A stretch of DNA of 64,000 nt from Pseudomonas fluorescens. Lineage in GTDB: Bacteria > Pseudomonadota > Gammaproteobacteria > Pseudomonadales > Pseudomonadaceae. Each line of letters begins with the position of its first letter. Within the stretch, counting starts at the first letter, position 1. Position numbers and translations under genes: made by a program. Location: contig NZ_CABVIR010000002.1 in NCBI RefSeq assembly GCF_902498065.1, positions 620,001-684,000 of the forward strand. Reading direction: 5' to 3'. Below the pieces are notes generated by a model. That model was given only the letters and a program-made list of their open reading frames with translations. It did not search any database and was not told where the DNA came from. Of this stretch, positions 1 to 8,728 are shown one piece after another.

Positions 1-66
1 TGCATCGGACTGCGGCACAAACGCGCAGTCCATCCGCTTTCCCTATAACAAAATGAGGACGGCACC

Positions 67-507
67 ATGAGCGCTTTAACCTTGAAAGTGGCAGTCAGCC
101 TGACCAGTCAGGCCATTTCCGCCGCACGTGCAATTTCCGCGGCCCCCTTGACCATCGCCGTACTGGATGCCGGCGGGCATCTGGTCACCCTGCAACGCGA
201 AGACGGCGCCAGCCTGCTGCGCCCGCAGATCGCCATCGGCAAAGCCTGGGGCGCCATCGCGCTGGGCAAAGGCTCTCGCCTGCTGGCGCTGGACGCCCAG
301 CAGCGTCCGGCATTTATCGCGGCGTTGAACAGCCTGGGGCAGGGCAGCGTGGTGCCGGCACCAGGCGGCGTGCTGATTCGGGATCAGGACGGGAACGTGC
401 TGGGTGCGGTGGGGATCAGCGGGGATCTTTCGGATGTGGATGAGCAGTGTGCGATCAATGCGATCGAGGCGTTGGGGTTGCGGGCGGATGCGGGGGTGAG
501 TGCTTGA
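67..507 (+). CDS. glcG: GlcG/HbpS-family heme-binding-like protein
   Basis: A 146-residue protein of the DUF336 family (GlcG/HbpS/PduO C-terminal type). The typical core is visible: an alanine-rich N-terminal helix, the segment TIAVLDAGGHLVTLQREDGA at about 29-48, and the family's conserved APGGVLIRD...GAVGISG block from about residue 98. Family members bind heme or corrinoids or have no known enzymatic role. In many bacteria glcG follows the glycolate oxidase genes glcDEF, but those genes would lie outside this window, so the glc link is inference. The ATG is preceded by GAGGA at 55-59 with good spacing. No signal peptide is seen, so it is probably cytoplasmic. The family is clear, the function is not. 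Confidence 0.8.
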   Translation: MSALTLKVAVSLTSQAISAARAISAAPLTIAVLDAGGHLVTLQREDGASLLRPQIAIGKAWGAIALGKGSRLLALDAQQRPAFIAALNSLGQGSVVPAPGGVLIRDQDGNVLGAVGISGDLSDVDEQCAINAIEALGLRADAGVSA

Positions 508-530
508 TCTTCATCGCCTGAACAAATGTC

Positions 531-621
531 ATCGCTGGCAAGCCAGCTCCCACAAGGACCGGCGGTGTTCACATATTTTGTGGGCACCATCAGACCCTGT
601 GGGAGCTGGCTTGCCAGCGAT
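531..621. repeat. REP doublet (REPIN), upstream of the RAYT gene
   Basis: Two copies of a 24-base REP sequence in perfect inverted orientation (531-554 and 598-621), core GGGAGCTGGCTTGCCAGCGA, each with its own short internal stem. The 43-base interior can form the loop of a long hairpin. This is the usual architecture of Pseudomonas REPINs mobilised by RAYT proteins. Confidence 0.93.
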
Positions 622-719
622 TGCTATTTGGCAGACACATCCAGCTAAAAAGTCTATATCAACAATCAGAGTTTCCAGGTCTAGCCTTTTCATGAACTCA
701 TGATGAGAGAGGCAAAGGA

Positions 720-1179
720 ATGCCTGATTTACCTGCTTCACATCGCCTGCGCACGGGACGCTATGCCGAACCCAACCGAATCTATTTACTGACCACCAAC
801 ACTCTGGATCGCGAGCCGATTTTTGCCGACTTTGCTTTGGGCCGATTGGTGGTTCATCAATTTTCGCCGAGCACAAGATCTTGGATTGGCAAAATCATTG
901 GCTTGGGTCGTCATGCCCGACCATTTTCATTGGCTGGTCGAATTGGAAAACTGTTCGCTCAGAAAGCTGATGCGCGAGACTAAATCCCTGATTACGAGGG
1001 CGGTGAATCTTTCGAGTGGTAGTGGTGGGTCGCTTTGGCAGCAGGGTTATCACGACCGGGCATTGAGGCGGGAGGAGGATTTGGTGAAGGTGGCGCGGTA
1101 TGTCGTGGCCAACCCATTGCGGGCTGGACTTGTTGAAAAGCTTGGGGACTATCCGCTTTGGGATGCCATCTGGGTTTGA
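720..1179 (+). pseudogene. REP-associated tyrosine transposase (RAYT), frameshifted
   Basis: A Y1/HUH transposase of the RAYT group, broken by one frameshift. The first frame runs from 720 (TGRYAEPNRIYLLTTNTLDR...FADFALGRLVVHQ). From about 862 homology continues in the next frame (FRRAQDLG...AWVVMPDHFHWLVEL). The joint falls in a run of four T at 861-864 and looks like one extra base. The downstream part keeps the metal-binding HUH motif (HFH in PDHFHWL) and the likely catalytic tyrosine (WQQGYHDRALR). Repaired length would be about 152 residues, normal for the family. RAYTs cut and join REP sequences, and this one sits between REP doublets at 531-621 and 1200-1290. The frameshift could be a sequencing error or, less likely, programmed. 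Confidence 0.85.
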
Positions 1180-1199
1180 GCCGGCACCGAGTCGCCTTC

Positions 1200-1290
1200 A
1201 TCGCTGGCAAGCCAGCTCCCACAGAGATTTGTGTTGTTCACAGAGTTTGAATGCAACAGAAAAACCTGTGGGAGTGGGCTTGCCCGCGAT
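1200..1290. repeat. REP doublet (REPIN), downstream of the RAYT gene
   Basis: Left copy 1200-1223 is identical to the left copy of the doublet at 531. The right copy at 1267-1290 is a different subtype (AGTGGGCTTGCCCGCGAT instead of AGCTGGCTTGCCAGCGAT), so the two halves are not perfect complements. Confidence 0.88.
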
Positions 1291-1307
1291 GGCCGCACCG
1301 CGGTCCA

Positions 1308-1913
1308 TCAGTCCGGCTCACACCCCTTCAGCACCAACCGAATAATCGTCTGCGCCGCCGCTTCATAATCCTCTTCATCCAGCTTGGCCTTGCCGGTGAT
1401 GGCGGTGATCTGCCAGTCAAAGTCGGCATAGGTCTGGGTCGCGGCCCAGATACTGAACATCAGGTGGTTGGGGTCGATGGCGGCGATCTGGCCGCGGTCG
1501 ATCCAGGTCTGGATGCAGTCGATGTTGTGCTTGGCCTGGCCGTTCAACTGCTCCACCAGATCGACGCTCAGATGCGGCGCACCGTGCATGATTTCGCTAG
1601 CGAACACTTTCGAAGCGAAGGGCAGGTCGCGGGAGATGCGGATTTTCGAGCGGATGTAGCCGCTCAGCACTTCACTGGGCACGCCGTCGGCGTTGAACGG
1701 CGTCGAGGCCTGCAAGATCGGCTCGATGATGCTTTCCAGCACCTCGCGGTAGAGGTTTTCCTTGGATTTGAAGTAGTAATAGACGTTGGGCTTGGGCAAT
1801 CCCGCCTTGGCTGCGATGTCACTGGTTTTGGTCGCAGCGAAGCCCTTGTCGGCAAACTCTTCGCTGGCGGCACGCAGGATCAGTTCTTTGTTGCGCTCGC
1901 GGATGGTGCTCAT
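1308..1913 (-). CDS. TetR/AcrR-family transcriptional regulator (RutR-like)
   Basis: A 201-residue one-component repressor. The N-terminal TetR helix-turn-helix is clear: AASEEFADKGFAATKTSDIA, then AGLPKPNVYYYFKSKENLYR at about 36-55. The C-terminal half (QTYADFDWQITAITGK) resembles the YcdC/RutR-type ligand domain, but the ligand cannot be read from sequence. I chose the ATG at 1913 because AAGGAA precedes it on the minus strand. A start further upstream adds a non-conserved arginine-rich tail. It is divergent from the DUF808 gene at 2048, which is the simplest candidate target besides itself. A 14-bp palindrome lies between them. Confidence 0.85.
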   Translation of the reverse strand: MSTIRERNKELILRAASEEFADKGFAATKTSDIAAKAGLPKPNVYYYFKSKENLYREVLESIIEPILQASTPFNADGVPSEVLSGYIRSKIRISRDLPFASKVFASEIMHGAPHLSVDLVEQLNGQAKHNIDCIQTWIDRGQIAAIDPNHLMFSIWAATQTYADFDWQITAITGKAKLDEEDYEAAAQTIIRLVLKGCEPD

Positions 1914-2047
1914 AAACCAGGGGGTTCCTTGCCTGTTCTGGCGGTTGCGCATGGTAGCACCGGCCTCGCGCGACGCTCAAGAATGCCCCATGCGGCGCTC
2001 GGCCGCGCTATGCTGCGCAGCATTCAATCCAAAAGGACATCTGATTC

Positions 2048-2962
2048 ATGGCAGGAAGCAGTTTACTGTTGCTGATCGACGACATTGCCGCGGTACTCGA
2101 CGATGTGGCGTTGATGACCAAAATGGCCGCCAAGAAAACCGCCGGCGTGCTCGGTGACGATCTGGCGCTCAACGCCCAACAGGTTTCCGGCGTGCGTGCC
2201 GAACGGGAAATTCCGGTCGTTTGGGCAGTGGCGAAGGGCTCGTTTCTCAACAAACTGATCCTGGTGCCGTCTGCGCTGGCGATCAGTGCATTCATTCCGT
2301 GGCTGGTCACGCCGTTGTTGATGGTCGGCGGCGCCTACCTGTGCTTCGAGGGCTTTGAAAAGCTCGCGCACAAATTCCTCCACAGCAAGGCTGAAGACCA
2401 GGCCGAGCATGCAGAGCTGGTCGAAGCCGTGGCCGATCCGGCAGTCGATCTGGTGGCGTTCGAGAAGGACAAGATCAAGGGCGCCATCCGTACCGACTTC
2501 ATTCTTTCGGCGGAAATCATCGCCATCACCCTCGGCACCGTGGCAGGCGCGTCGCTGACTCAGCAAGTCATCGTGCTGTCGGGCATTGCCATCGTCATGA
2601 CCATCGGTGTCTATGGCTTGGTAGCCGGCATCGTCAAGCTTGATGATCTGGGTCTTTGGCTGACCCAGAAGCCTGGGCAGATGGCCAAAAATATCGGTGG
2701 CGGGATTCTGCGTGCGGCGCCGTACATGATGAAAAGCCTGTCGGTGATTGGCACGGCGGCAATGTTTTTGGTCGGCGGTGGCATCCTGACTCACGGTGTA
2801 CCGGTGGTTCATCATTGGATCGAAAGTGTCAGCGCAGGGGCGGGCGGTGCCGGGTTTATCGTGCCGACGTCGCTGAATGCGGTGGCGGGGGTTGTGGCGG
2901 GTGCGGTGGTGTTGGCGGGTGTGATGGCCATCAGCAAAATCTGGAAGGCAGTCAAAGACTAA
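2048..2962 (+). CDS. DUF808 family inner-membrane protein (YedI-like)
   Basis: A 304-residue integral membrane protein matching the DUF808/YedI family. The diagnostic N-terminus [16 protein letters not shown] is present, followed by [18 protein letters not shown] and [17 protein letters not shown] at about 94-110. Several hydrophobic stretches (about 74-100, 158-200, 226-250, 265-295) suggest at least four or five membrane segments. The molecular role of the family is unknown. AAGGA at 2033-2037 supports the ATG. Divergent from the TetR-type gene at 1308-1913. Confidence 0.85.
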   Translation: MAGSSLLLLIDDIAAVLDDVALMTKMAAKKTAGVLGDDLALNAQQVSGVRAEREIPVVWAVAKGSFLNKLILVPSALAISAFIPWLVTPLLMVGGAYLCFEGFEKLAHKFLHSKAEDQAEHAELVEAVADPAVDLVAFEKDKIKGAIRTDFILSAEIIAITLGTVAGASLTQQVIVLSGIAIVMTIGVYGLVAGIVKLDDLGLWLTQKPGQMAKNIGGGILRAAPYMMKSLSVIGTAAMFLVGGGILTHGVPVVHHWIESVSAGAGGAGFIVPTSLNAVAGVVAGAVVLAGVMAISKIWKAVKD

Positions 2963-2980
2963 AGCCTGACTCTATGCAAC

Positions 2981-3070
2981 TGTGGGAGCGAGCCTGCTCG
3001 CGATAGCGGTGGATCAGTCAACATTTACGGGGACTGATGCTGCCTCATCGCGAGCAGGCTAGCTCCCACA
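2981..3070. repeat. REP doublet (REPIN)
   Basis: Copies at 2981-3004 (GTGGGAGCGAGCCTGCTCGC type) and, inverted, 3047-3070 (with one substitution, GCTAGCTCCC). Lies between the DUF808 gene and the bidirectional terminator. Confidence 0.9.
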
Positions 3071-3100
3071 TGGGATGTGTGGTGTTGGACAAAACGCATG

Positions 3101-3137
3101 AAAAAGGCCATTCGACTCCCATCGAATGGCCTTTTTT
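3101..3137. terminator. Bidirectional rho-independent terminator
   Basis: Stem AAAAGGCCATTCGA / TCGAATGGCCTTTT with a short CTCCCA loop, A-rich on the left and T-rich on the right. It sits between the convergent DUF808 (+) and mlaA (-) genes and can serve both. Confidence 0.88.
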
Positions 3138-3149
3138 GTTGCCGATGAA

Positions 3150-3938
3150 TTACTCGGCGATCTGCAATTTGCGCGACTCGGTGTACACGTAACGCACCTT
3201 CTCGTACTCGAACGGCGAGTTCAGTTGGCCATAGCGGAAGCTGTTCTGGTGACGCTTGTCGATGCTGCGCAGGACCCAGACTTCAGGGTGGTTGGAGCTG
3301 ACTTCGGCAACGTTCAGGAAGTTGATCGCGCTCTCGGCGGTAAAGTCCACGGCCAGGCCGCCGGTGTCGCGAATGTTGGAAGGGCCGAGGATCGGCAGCA
3401 CAAAGTAGGCGCCGCCCGGTACGCCGTAGAAACCGAGCGTCTGGCCGAAGTCTTCGCTCTGGCGCGGCAGGCCCATGGCGGTGGCCGGGTCCCACAGGCC
3501 TGCGATGCCGATGGTGGTGTTGAGCAGCAGGCGTGCGGTGGTTTCCATCGAGCGCTTGCCTTTGAACTGCAGCAGGCTGTTCATCAGGTTCGGCACGTCG
3601 CCGAGGTTGTTGAAGAAGTTGCTGACGCCGGTGCGCAGGAAGCTCGGCGTGATGTAGCGATAACCATCGACCACTGGCAGGAACACCCATTGGTCGAAGC
3701 GGTAGTTAAAGTGATAAACCCGGCGGTTCCACTCTTCCAGCGGGTCGTAGACGGCCAGCGCGTTGAGCGTCGAGCGTTCGAACTCGCGCTGATCCAGCCC
3801 CGGGTTGAATTTGAGTTTGCTCAATGGCTCTTTGAAGCCGTCGCCGTCGATGACGACCGGTGCATTGGCTTTGCTGTTGTCGGCATTGGCGACGCCTGCA
3901 CAGAGTAACGCTGCGACAAGCAGGAGGTATTTAGCCAC
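3150..3938 (-). CDS. mlaA: MlaA/VacJ-family phospholipid-transport protein
   Basis: A 262-residue protein of the MlaA (VacJ) family, the outer-membrane part of the Mla pathway that removes phospholipids from the outer leaflet. Family landmarks: DPLEEWNRRVYHFNYRFDQW at about 65-84, YRYITPSFLRTGVSNFFNNL, then GLWDPATAMGLPRQSEDFGQ and YFVLPILGPSNIRD. The N-terminus looks like a signal peptide ending ...GVANA. There is no convincing lipobox (LLC is a poor fit), so it may not be lipidated, unlike E. coli MlaA. It starts with GTG and overlaps the end of the upstream hydrolase gene by 8 bases, with GGAG inside that gene, so the two are probably co-translated. Confidence 0.9.
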   Translation of the reverse strand: MAKYLLLVAALLCAGVANADNSKANAPVVIDGDGFKEPLSKLKFNPGLDQREFERSTLNALAVYDPLEEWNRRVYHFNYRFDQWVFLPVVDGYRYITPSFLRTGVSNFFNNLGDVPNLMNSLLQFKGKRSMETTARLLLNTTIGIAGLWDPATAMGLPRQSEDFGQTLGFYGVPGGAYFVLPILGPSNIRDTGGLAVDFTAESAINFLNVAEVSSNHPEVWVLRSIDKRHQNSFRYGQLNSPFEYEKVRYVYTESRKLQIAE

Positions 3939-5229
3939 GGAAGAACTCCAGCATGGCGTCGCTGTTGACGCGGTAGTTAAGGTTGCCGCAGTGGCCGCCC
4001 AGTGGATAAACAGTCAAGCGGTCGCCGAAGGTCTTGCGCAGGAACCCAAGGTCGCCCGGGCCGAGGATCACGTCGTCGGCGTTGTGCATGACCGCGATTT
4101 TCGGGCTGTCGTGCAGGTAATCCTTCAGGGCATACAGGCTCACCTGGTCGATCAGTTGCAGCAGACTTCCGCCGTCGGTGCGGGCGCGCCACATCGGGAT
4201 CACTTGTTCGGTGATGTAGCAGTCGAAGTCGCACTGCAGCGCACGCTTGAGGAACGGTGTGAGGCTGGTGCCTTCGGTGATCGGGTATTTCGGCGGCGTG
4301 ATCAGGCCGCGACGGTTGATCAGGTCCGAGGTGAAAGCGATGTCGGCCGCCGAAAAGCGGAACGACGTGCCGATCAACATGGCCATCTGTTCGTTGCTCA
4401 GATGCTGCTTGGACTGCTGGAAGTCATAAAGCAGAGCATCGTTGAGGTCGATGTAGCCTTTCTGCTGGAAGTAGCGGGTCAGCTTGTTCAGCACCAGTTC
4501 ATAGAACGTCGTGCTGTTGTTGATGCCTTTGACTTCGGTCTGGACCAGCTTGTCGAGGTTGGTGATCGAGGTGTAGAGGTTGACCGGCGGGTTGAGCAGC
4601 AAGACTTTCTTGAAGTTGAAGCTGCGGCGGGTTTCGTCCAGGTGTGCGACGAATGCCGCGTCCAGTGCGCCCAGGCTGTAACCGGTCAAGTAGTAGTCGG
4701 TGACAGGCACATCGGGGTTTTGCGCCCGCACGGCTTGCATCACGCGGTACATGTCTTCCGCGTCTTCCTTGGTGATACCGGGTGTGGCAAAGCGTGAGGC
4801 GGCGCTCATGAAGTCGAAGCTGGTGGGCGACGACAGTTGCACTACGTGGTAACCGGCCTTGTAGTAGAGCTTCTTCAGGTATTCGTTAAGGCTGCTGTCA
4901 TAGCGTGCGCCGGTGCCGGCGATCAGAAAGATCAGCGGGGCGGCTTTATCCTGGGTGGCGATGCGGTAGGTGAGCTTCTTCACCGGCCAGAAGTTGTCCG
5001 GCAGTTCGAACTCACGCTCCGGGCGCAACGTGACGCTGCGGGTTTGCTGGTCGATGTCTTCGTCAAGCGGCAGCTCCGGACGCATGTCCGGCGGCGTCGT
5101 GGCAATGGTCGCCTCGAACGGGTTGGTCAAGGGGAAGCCATAACTGGCTGCGTCGATATCGACCGCCAGTGCAGACGCACTCAAAATAAGGCCGCCAAAC
5201 AGGGCGGCAAAGCGCAAGGAACGGAGCAT
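3931..5229 (-). CDS. Exported alpha/beta-hydrolase fold protein
   Basis: A 432-residue protein with an N-terminal signal peptide (hydrophobic to about 22, LSASALAV). It shows an alpha/beta-hydrolase layout: a strand LIFLIAGTGARYDSS at about 99, nucleophile elbow GYSLGA with Ser at about 185, an acid in HNADDV (about 385-386) and His in GGHCGNLNY (about 413). The substrate is unknown. Tight coupling to mlaA suggests envelope lipid turnover, which is inference. Some databases label relatives as a serine/threonine kinase, but no kinase motif is visible. The start at 5229 has only a weak GGGA ribosome site. Confidence 0.75.
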   Translation of the reverse strand: MLRSLRFAALFGGLILSASALAVDIDAASYGFPLTNPFEATIATTPPDMRPELPLDEDIDQQTRSVTLRPEREFELPDNFWPVKKLTYRIATQDKAAPLIFLIAGTGARYDSSLNEYLKKLYYKAGYHVVQLSSPTSFDFMSAASRFATPGITKEDAEDMYRVMQAVRAQNPDVPVTDYYLTGYSLGALDAAFVAHLDETRRSFNFKKVLLLNPPVNLYTSITNLDKLVQTEVKGINNSTTFYELVLNKLTRYFQQKGYIDLNDALLYDFQQSKQHLSNEQMAMLIGTSFRFSAADIAFTSDLINRRGLITPPKYPITEGTSLTPFLKRALQCDFDCYITEQVIPMWRARTDGGSLLQLIDQVSLYALKDYLHDSPKIAVMHNADDVILGPGDLGFLRKTFGDRLTVYPLGGHCGNLNYRVNSDAMLEFFRG

Positions 5230-5453
5230 GACTGGATCCCTTAGAGAACGGTGCCGAATGAAGTTCGCAGGCTATGACCACGGGGGTTGCGCCAAAGTGC
5301 CATGCATCGGCACCAATCAGGGCTAATTTCGGAGTAATAGTAGCTGGACGATACACTTTGCAGTGATTGACTGCCCAGTTAACTGTTGTTAACGCTTGCG
5401 TCAGGCTGTCGGCGGATTAAGCTGGCCGCCGTTTTCGTTTATTGGAGTGCCTC

Positions 5454-5822
5454 ATGTCCCGCCGTCTGCCCGTGATTCTTCTGCTTGTCTTGCTGCCTTT
5501 ATGGCTGGCCGCCAGTTATGGCGCGCGTTATGGCTTCATGGAGGATGCGCAATGGGTCGGTCTCTGCGTCGACGACGCGAGCCGCTGGGAATGCGTGGTC
5601 CGTTCGAACCTGGGCTTGATGATTCATTTCCAGGTGTTGGGCTGGGCAGCCCTGGCGGCTGCGGTGATCGGCTTTGTGTTGCCGGGCCGGGCAGGGTGGT
5701 GGTTGGCGATACTGGCGCTGGCGTTCGGTTTTCCGGCGCTGGCGTTGTACAACACGACGATGGCAGTTTTTGCGGTGGTGATTGCTGCTTTGCGTCTGGT
5801 CCGGGCGTCTCGTAGCGCCTGA
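5454..5822 (+). CDS. Small inner-membrane protein of unknown function
   Basis: A 122-residue protein with four probable membrane segments: VILLLVLLPLWLAASY near the N-terminus, FQVLGWAALAAAVIGFVL at about 59-76, WWLAILALAFGFPALAL at about 82-98, and MAVFAVVIAALRLV. Two cysteines (GLCVDD and WECVV) lie in the loop after the first segment. GGAGTGCC precedes the chosen ATG. An in-frame start 12 bases upstream is possible. I do not recognise a family. Confidence 0.65.
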   Translation: MSRRLPVILLLVLLPLWLAASYGARYGFMEDAQWVGLCVDDASRWECVVRSNLGLMIHFQVLGWAALAAAVIGFVLPGRAGWWLAILALAFGFPALALYNTTMAVFAVVIAALRLVRASRSA

Positions 5823-5831
5823 TAGTCAGTC

Positions 5832-5924
5832 TTCGCGAGCAGGCTCGCTCCCACAATAGATCTTCGGTGGCCACAGAGTTTGTGTACGACAAAGATTAAA
5901 TGTGGGAGCGAGCCTGCTCGCGAT
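5832..5924. repeat. REP doublet (REPIN)
   Basis: Inverted copies at 5832-5855 and 5901-5924 of the GAGCGAGCCTGCTCGCGA type. It lies between convergent genes. Confidence 0.9.
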
Positions 5925-5947
5925 GAGGCCGGTAGCTGCGCTGAAGC

Positions 5948-7501
5948 TCAGCCCTTGCGAACCCGCAAACTACGCCACAACGCCGCCACCATCAACACAC
6001 TCACCAACGCCCAGCCCCAAGCCTGCTGGTTCTGCAAACCTTCGCGATACAACTGCGGCGCAATGCCAGCGCCGATGATGAAGGTCAGCAAGGCAATCTC
6101 TCGACGCGGCACGCTCACCGGGCGACACAGGTAAACCAGTGCTGGCAGGATGAACGCGACACTCGGGAAGCTGCGATAACGCGGATCGAACACCAGCTCC
6201 AGCATCATCACCGCTGCCGCAAACCCTGCCACCGCCAGCAACCAGCCCGCCCAACGTTCCAGCGCAGCGAAGGCTTGCCCACGCCAGCCCGTGCGAGCAC
6301 TCAATGTCAGCGCTGCATGCGCCAGCACCAACAGATTCAAACCCGTCAGCAAGGCGACCCACAACCATTCGCTGGCAAAGCGCGTGGTGACCCGTGCCAG
6401 ATCGCCCCAGGCGCCAATCGAACAGGCCGCCAAAGCGCCGAGCAGCGGTAGCACCAATGCAGAGCGGGTGCTTCGTACACGACCACCAAGGATCAACGTG
6501 CCCAGGAAGATCAAACCACCCACTGCCAGCCACTGCGACCAGTACGGCACGTTCGACACCGGACCGGCCAGCACGCCCTTGTCCTGGCGATCAGCGTCGA
6601 ACAGGCCCCAGTAGCCGCCAACCGCCCCTTCACTGGCGCGTTTCCAGGGTTGGTCGAACGCTTCGATCAGGTTGTAGTGCCAGCCTTCTTGCTCGGCCAT
6701 GATCACAAAGTTGCGAATGAACTTAGCCTCGTTGACCCTGCTCGGCAGCGCGGTTTCGCGCTGGCGGCCTTCGCTCGGCCAGCCGGTTTCACCAATCATC
6801 ACGTCTTTTGGCGCGAATTTGTTGCCGAACACCTGACGCACTTCGCGAACATGTTGCAGCGCGGCGTCGATGTTCGACGGGTCGTCTTCCCAATACGGCA
6901 ACAAGTGGATGGTCAGGAAGTCCACCGCCGGGGCGATTTCCGGGTGTTTGAGCCAGAACTCCCAGACGTCGGCATAAGTGACAGGCTGTTTGACCTGGCT
7001 TTTGACCTTGTTGATCAGCTTGGCCAGTTGCGCACCGGTGACTTCCTTGCGTAGCAAGGCTTCGTTGCCGACGATCACCGACGTGACCACATCCGGGTTG
7101 GCGTTGGCCGAGGCGATCAACAGATCGACTTCTTTTTCGGTGTCCACCGGATTGCTGTTCACCCACGCGCCGATCATCAACTTCAGGCCATGCTTGCGGG
7201 CCAGATCGGGCAGGGCCTCAAGGCCGGTCATCGAATAGGTGCGAATGCATTCGAAGCGGGTGGCCAGCAGCGCGAGGTCGGCGTCCATGCGCTCGGGACG
7301 CAACTTGAACGGCTGATCGAACGGCGACTGGTCCTTGTCGAACGGGGTGTAGGAGGCGCATTGCAGCTTGTGTGTCGAACTGGCCACGTCCGGCAGAATC
7401 ACCGGTTTGCCGAGGCCGTACCAAAAGCCGCCGAGGGCAAACAGCCCCAGCAGGCAGGCAAACAAGTAAGCGAAAAAAGGAAAACGTGATGTCGCGGGCA
7501 T
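5948..7501 (-). CDS. Membrane-anchored GH17-type beta-glucan hydrolase/transglycosylase
   Basis: A 517-residue protein: one N-terminal membrane segment (FAYLFACLLGLFALGGFWYG), a periplasmic GH17-like domain, then about five C-terminal membrane segments from about residue 320. The two catalytic glutamates of GH17 are recognisable as VGNEALLR (about 147) and IGETGWPSEG (about 238). GH17 enzymes act on beta-1,3-glucans. Bacterial membrane forms are often annotated as beta-(1,6)-glucan synthase or linked to periplasmic cyclic glucans, so a transglycosylase role is plausible. I chose the ATG at 7501, just before the hydrophobic segment. A start at 7579 would add a non-hydrophobic leader. Confidence 0.78.
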   Translation of the reverse strand: MPATSRFPFFAYLFACLLGLFALGGFWYGLGKPVILPDVASSTHKLQCASYTPFDKDQSPFDQPFKLRPERMDADLALLATRFECIRTYSMTGLEALPDLARKHGLKLMIGAWVNSNPVDTEKEVDLLIASANANPDVVTSVIVGNEALLRKEVTGAQLAKLINKVKSQVKQPVTYADVWEFWLKHPEIAPAVDFLTIHLLPYWEDDPSNIDAALQHVREVRQVFGNKFAPKDVMIGETGWPSEGRQRETALPSRVNEAKFIRNFVIMAEQEGWHYNLIEAFDQPWKRASEGAVGGYWGLFDADRQDKGVLAGPVSNVPYWSQWLAVGGLIFLGTLILGGRVRSTRSALVLPLLGALAACSIGAWGDLARVTTRFASEWLWVALLTGLNLLVLAHAALTLSARTGWRGQAFAALERWAGWLLAVAGFAAAVMMLELVFDPRYRSFPSVAFILPALVYLCRPVSVPRREIALLTFIIGAGIAPQLYREGLQNQQAWGWALVSVLMVAALWRSLRVRKG

Positions 7502-7844
7502 GGTCAGGCCGTCTGGGAGCAAAGCCGCGCATGTTACCCGCATTTGTCCCCCGCTTGGTGGCCTGCATGATTTTGACATGCAAAGTTCGGGCGGATTGCC
7601 CGAGGCATTTCAGAGGGTCGAGATTAATGGCTTTCTGATGTCGTTTCTCGATGCCTTGAGGTCGCTGACAGCACAGGTCGCCGATGGCGTCAGGTTGATT
7701 ATCGAGGCGTCAGTACCCTCGTTGATAAATCGCGCTGATGATCGAACGAATTTGCGGTGAGGCGTGATGGGGGCGCTGTGCACCATAACAATACGTTGAC
7801 GCGACTCGGCATCCGTCGAGCGCAGCACTTTCGGGGAAGTAACG
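7502..7844. other. Intergenic region between divergent genes
   Basis: 343 bases without a convincing gene, between the GH17 gene (-) and the betaine-binding protein gene (+). It holds an imperfect inverted repeat, TTATCGAGG (7699-7707) against CCTCGTTGATAA (7717-7728). It presumably carries both promoters, but I cannot assign them. Confidence 0.5.
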
Positions 7845-8696
7845 ATGAAGATGCGACGACTTTTAGGCGCGGGTGCCGCACTGGTGCTTGCGATTGGCTC
7901 CACCTTGGCCAATGCCGAGAGCAAAACCCTGAGCATCGGTTACGTTGACGGCTGGTCCGACAGCGTCGCGACCACCCACGTGGCGGCCGAAGTGATCAAG
8001 CAGAAACTGGGTTATGACGTGAAGCTGCAAGCCGTCGCGACCGGGATCATGTGGCAGGGCGTGGCCACCGGCAAACTCGACGCCATGCTGTCCGCCTGGT
8101 TGCCGGTGACTCACGGCGATTACTGGACCAAAAACAAGGATCAGGTCGTCGACTACGGTCCGAACTTCAAGGATGCGAAAATCGGCTTGATCGTGCCTGA
8201 GTACGTCAAGGCCAAAACCCTTGATGACCTGAAAACCGACGACAGCTTCAAGAAACGTATCGTCGGCATCGACGCCGGTTCGGGTGTGATGCTCAAGACC
8301 GAGCAGGCCATCAAGGATTACGACCTGACCGGTTACCAACTCAAGGCCAGTTCCGGCGCCGGCATGATTGCCGAGCTGACTCGTGCAGAGAAGAAAAACG
8401 AATCCATTGCCGTCACCGGTTGGGTGCCGCACTGGATGTTCGCCAAGTGGAAACTGCGCTTCCTGGAAGACCCGAAAGGCGTTTATGGCGCGGCTGAAAC
8501 CGTAAACAGCATCGGCAGCAAAGAACTGGCCACCAAGGCGCCGGAAGTGGCGAAGTTCCTGAAGAACTTCCAGTGGGCGTCGAAAGACGAAATCGGCGAA
8601 GTCATGCTGGCGATTCAGGACGGTGCCAAACCTGAAGCGGCAGCGAAGGATTGGGTCGCCAAGCATCCGGAGCGCGTTGCAGACTGGACCAAATGA
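7845..8696 (+). CDS. Glycine betaine/choline-type ABC transporter substrate-binding protein
   Basis: A 283-residue periplasmic protein of the OpuAC family. The signal peptide ends STLANA-ES (about residue 24). The family's ligand-binding region is rich in tryptophan: YVDGWSDSVATTHVAAEV, IMWQGVATGKLDAMLSAWLP, THGDYW, and TGWVPHWMFAKWKLRFLEDP at about 196-215. These residues normally form an aromatic box around a quaternary ammonium group. No permease or ATPase gene is adjacent, so it is an orphan binding protein that probably feeds a core transporter encoded elsewhere, as known for Pseudomonas BetX/CaiX-type proteins. Exact ligand (betaine, choline or carnitine) is unresolved. A second ATG lies two codons downstream. 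Confidence 0.88.
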   Translation: MKMRRLLGAGAALVLAIGSTLANAESKTLSIGYVDGWSDSVATTHVAAEVIKQKLGYDVKLQAVATGIMWQGVATGKLDAMLSAWLPVTHGDYWTKNKDQVVDYGPNFKDAKIGLIVPEYVKAKTLDDLKTDDSFKKRIVGIDAGSGVMLKTEQAIKDYDLTGYQLKASSGAGMIAELTRAEKKNESIAVTGWVPHWMFAKWKLRFLEDPKGVYGAAETVNSIGSKELATKAPEVAKFLKNFQWASKDEIGEVMLAIQDGAKPEAAAKDWVAKHPERVADWTK

Positions 8697-8728
8697 TTTG
8701 AGCTGACGTTTCTGGTCAGCGCTTCTCA

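Noticed and set aside
1..66. Possible end of glcF before the GlcG-like gene
   Set aside because: None of the three frames looks like the C-terminus of GlcF, so I treat it as intergenic.
3931..5229. Serine/threonine kinase label for the exported hydrolase
   Set aside because: No kinase glycine loop or HRD/DFG-like motifs; GYSLGA with a downstream Asp and His fits an alpha/beta hydrolase.
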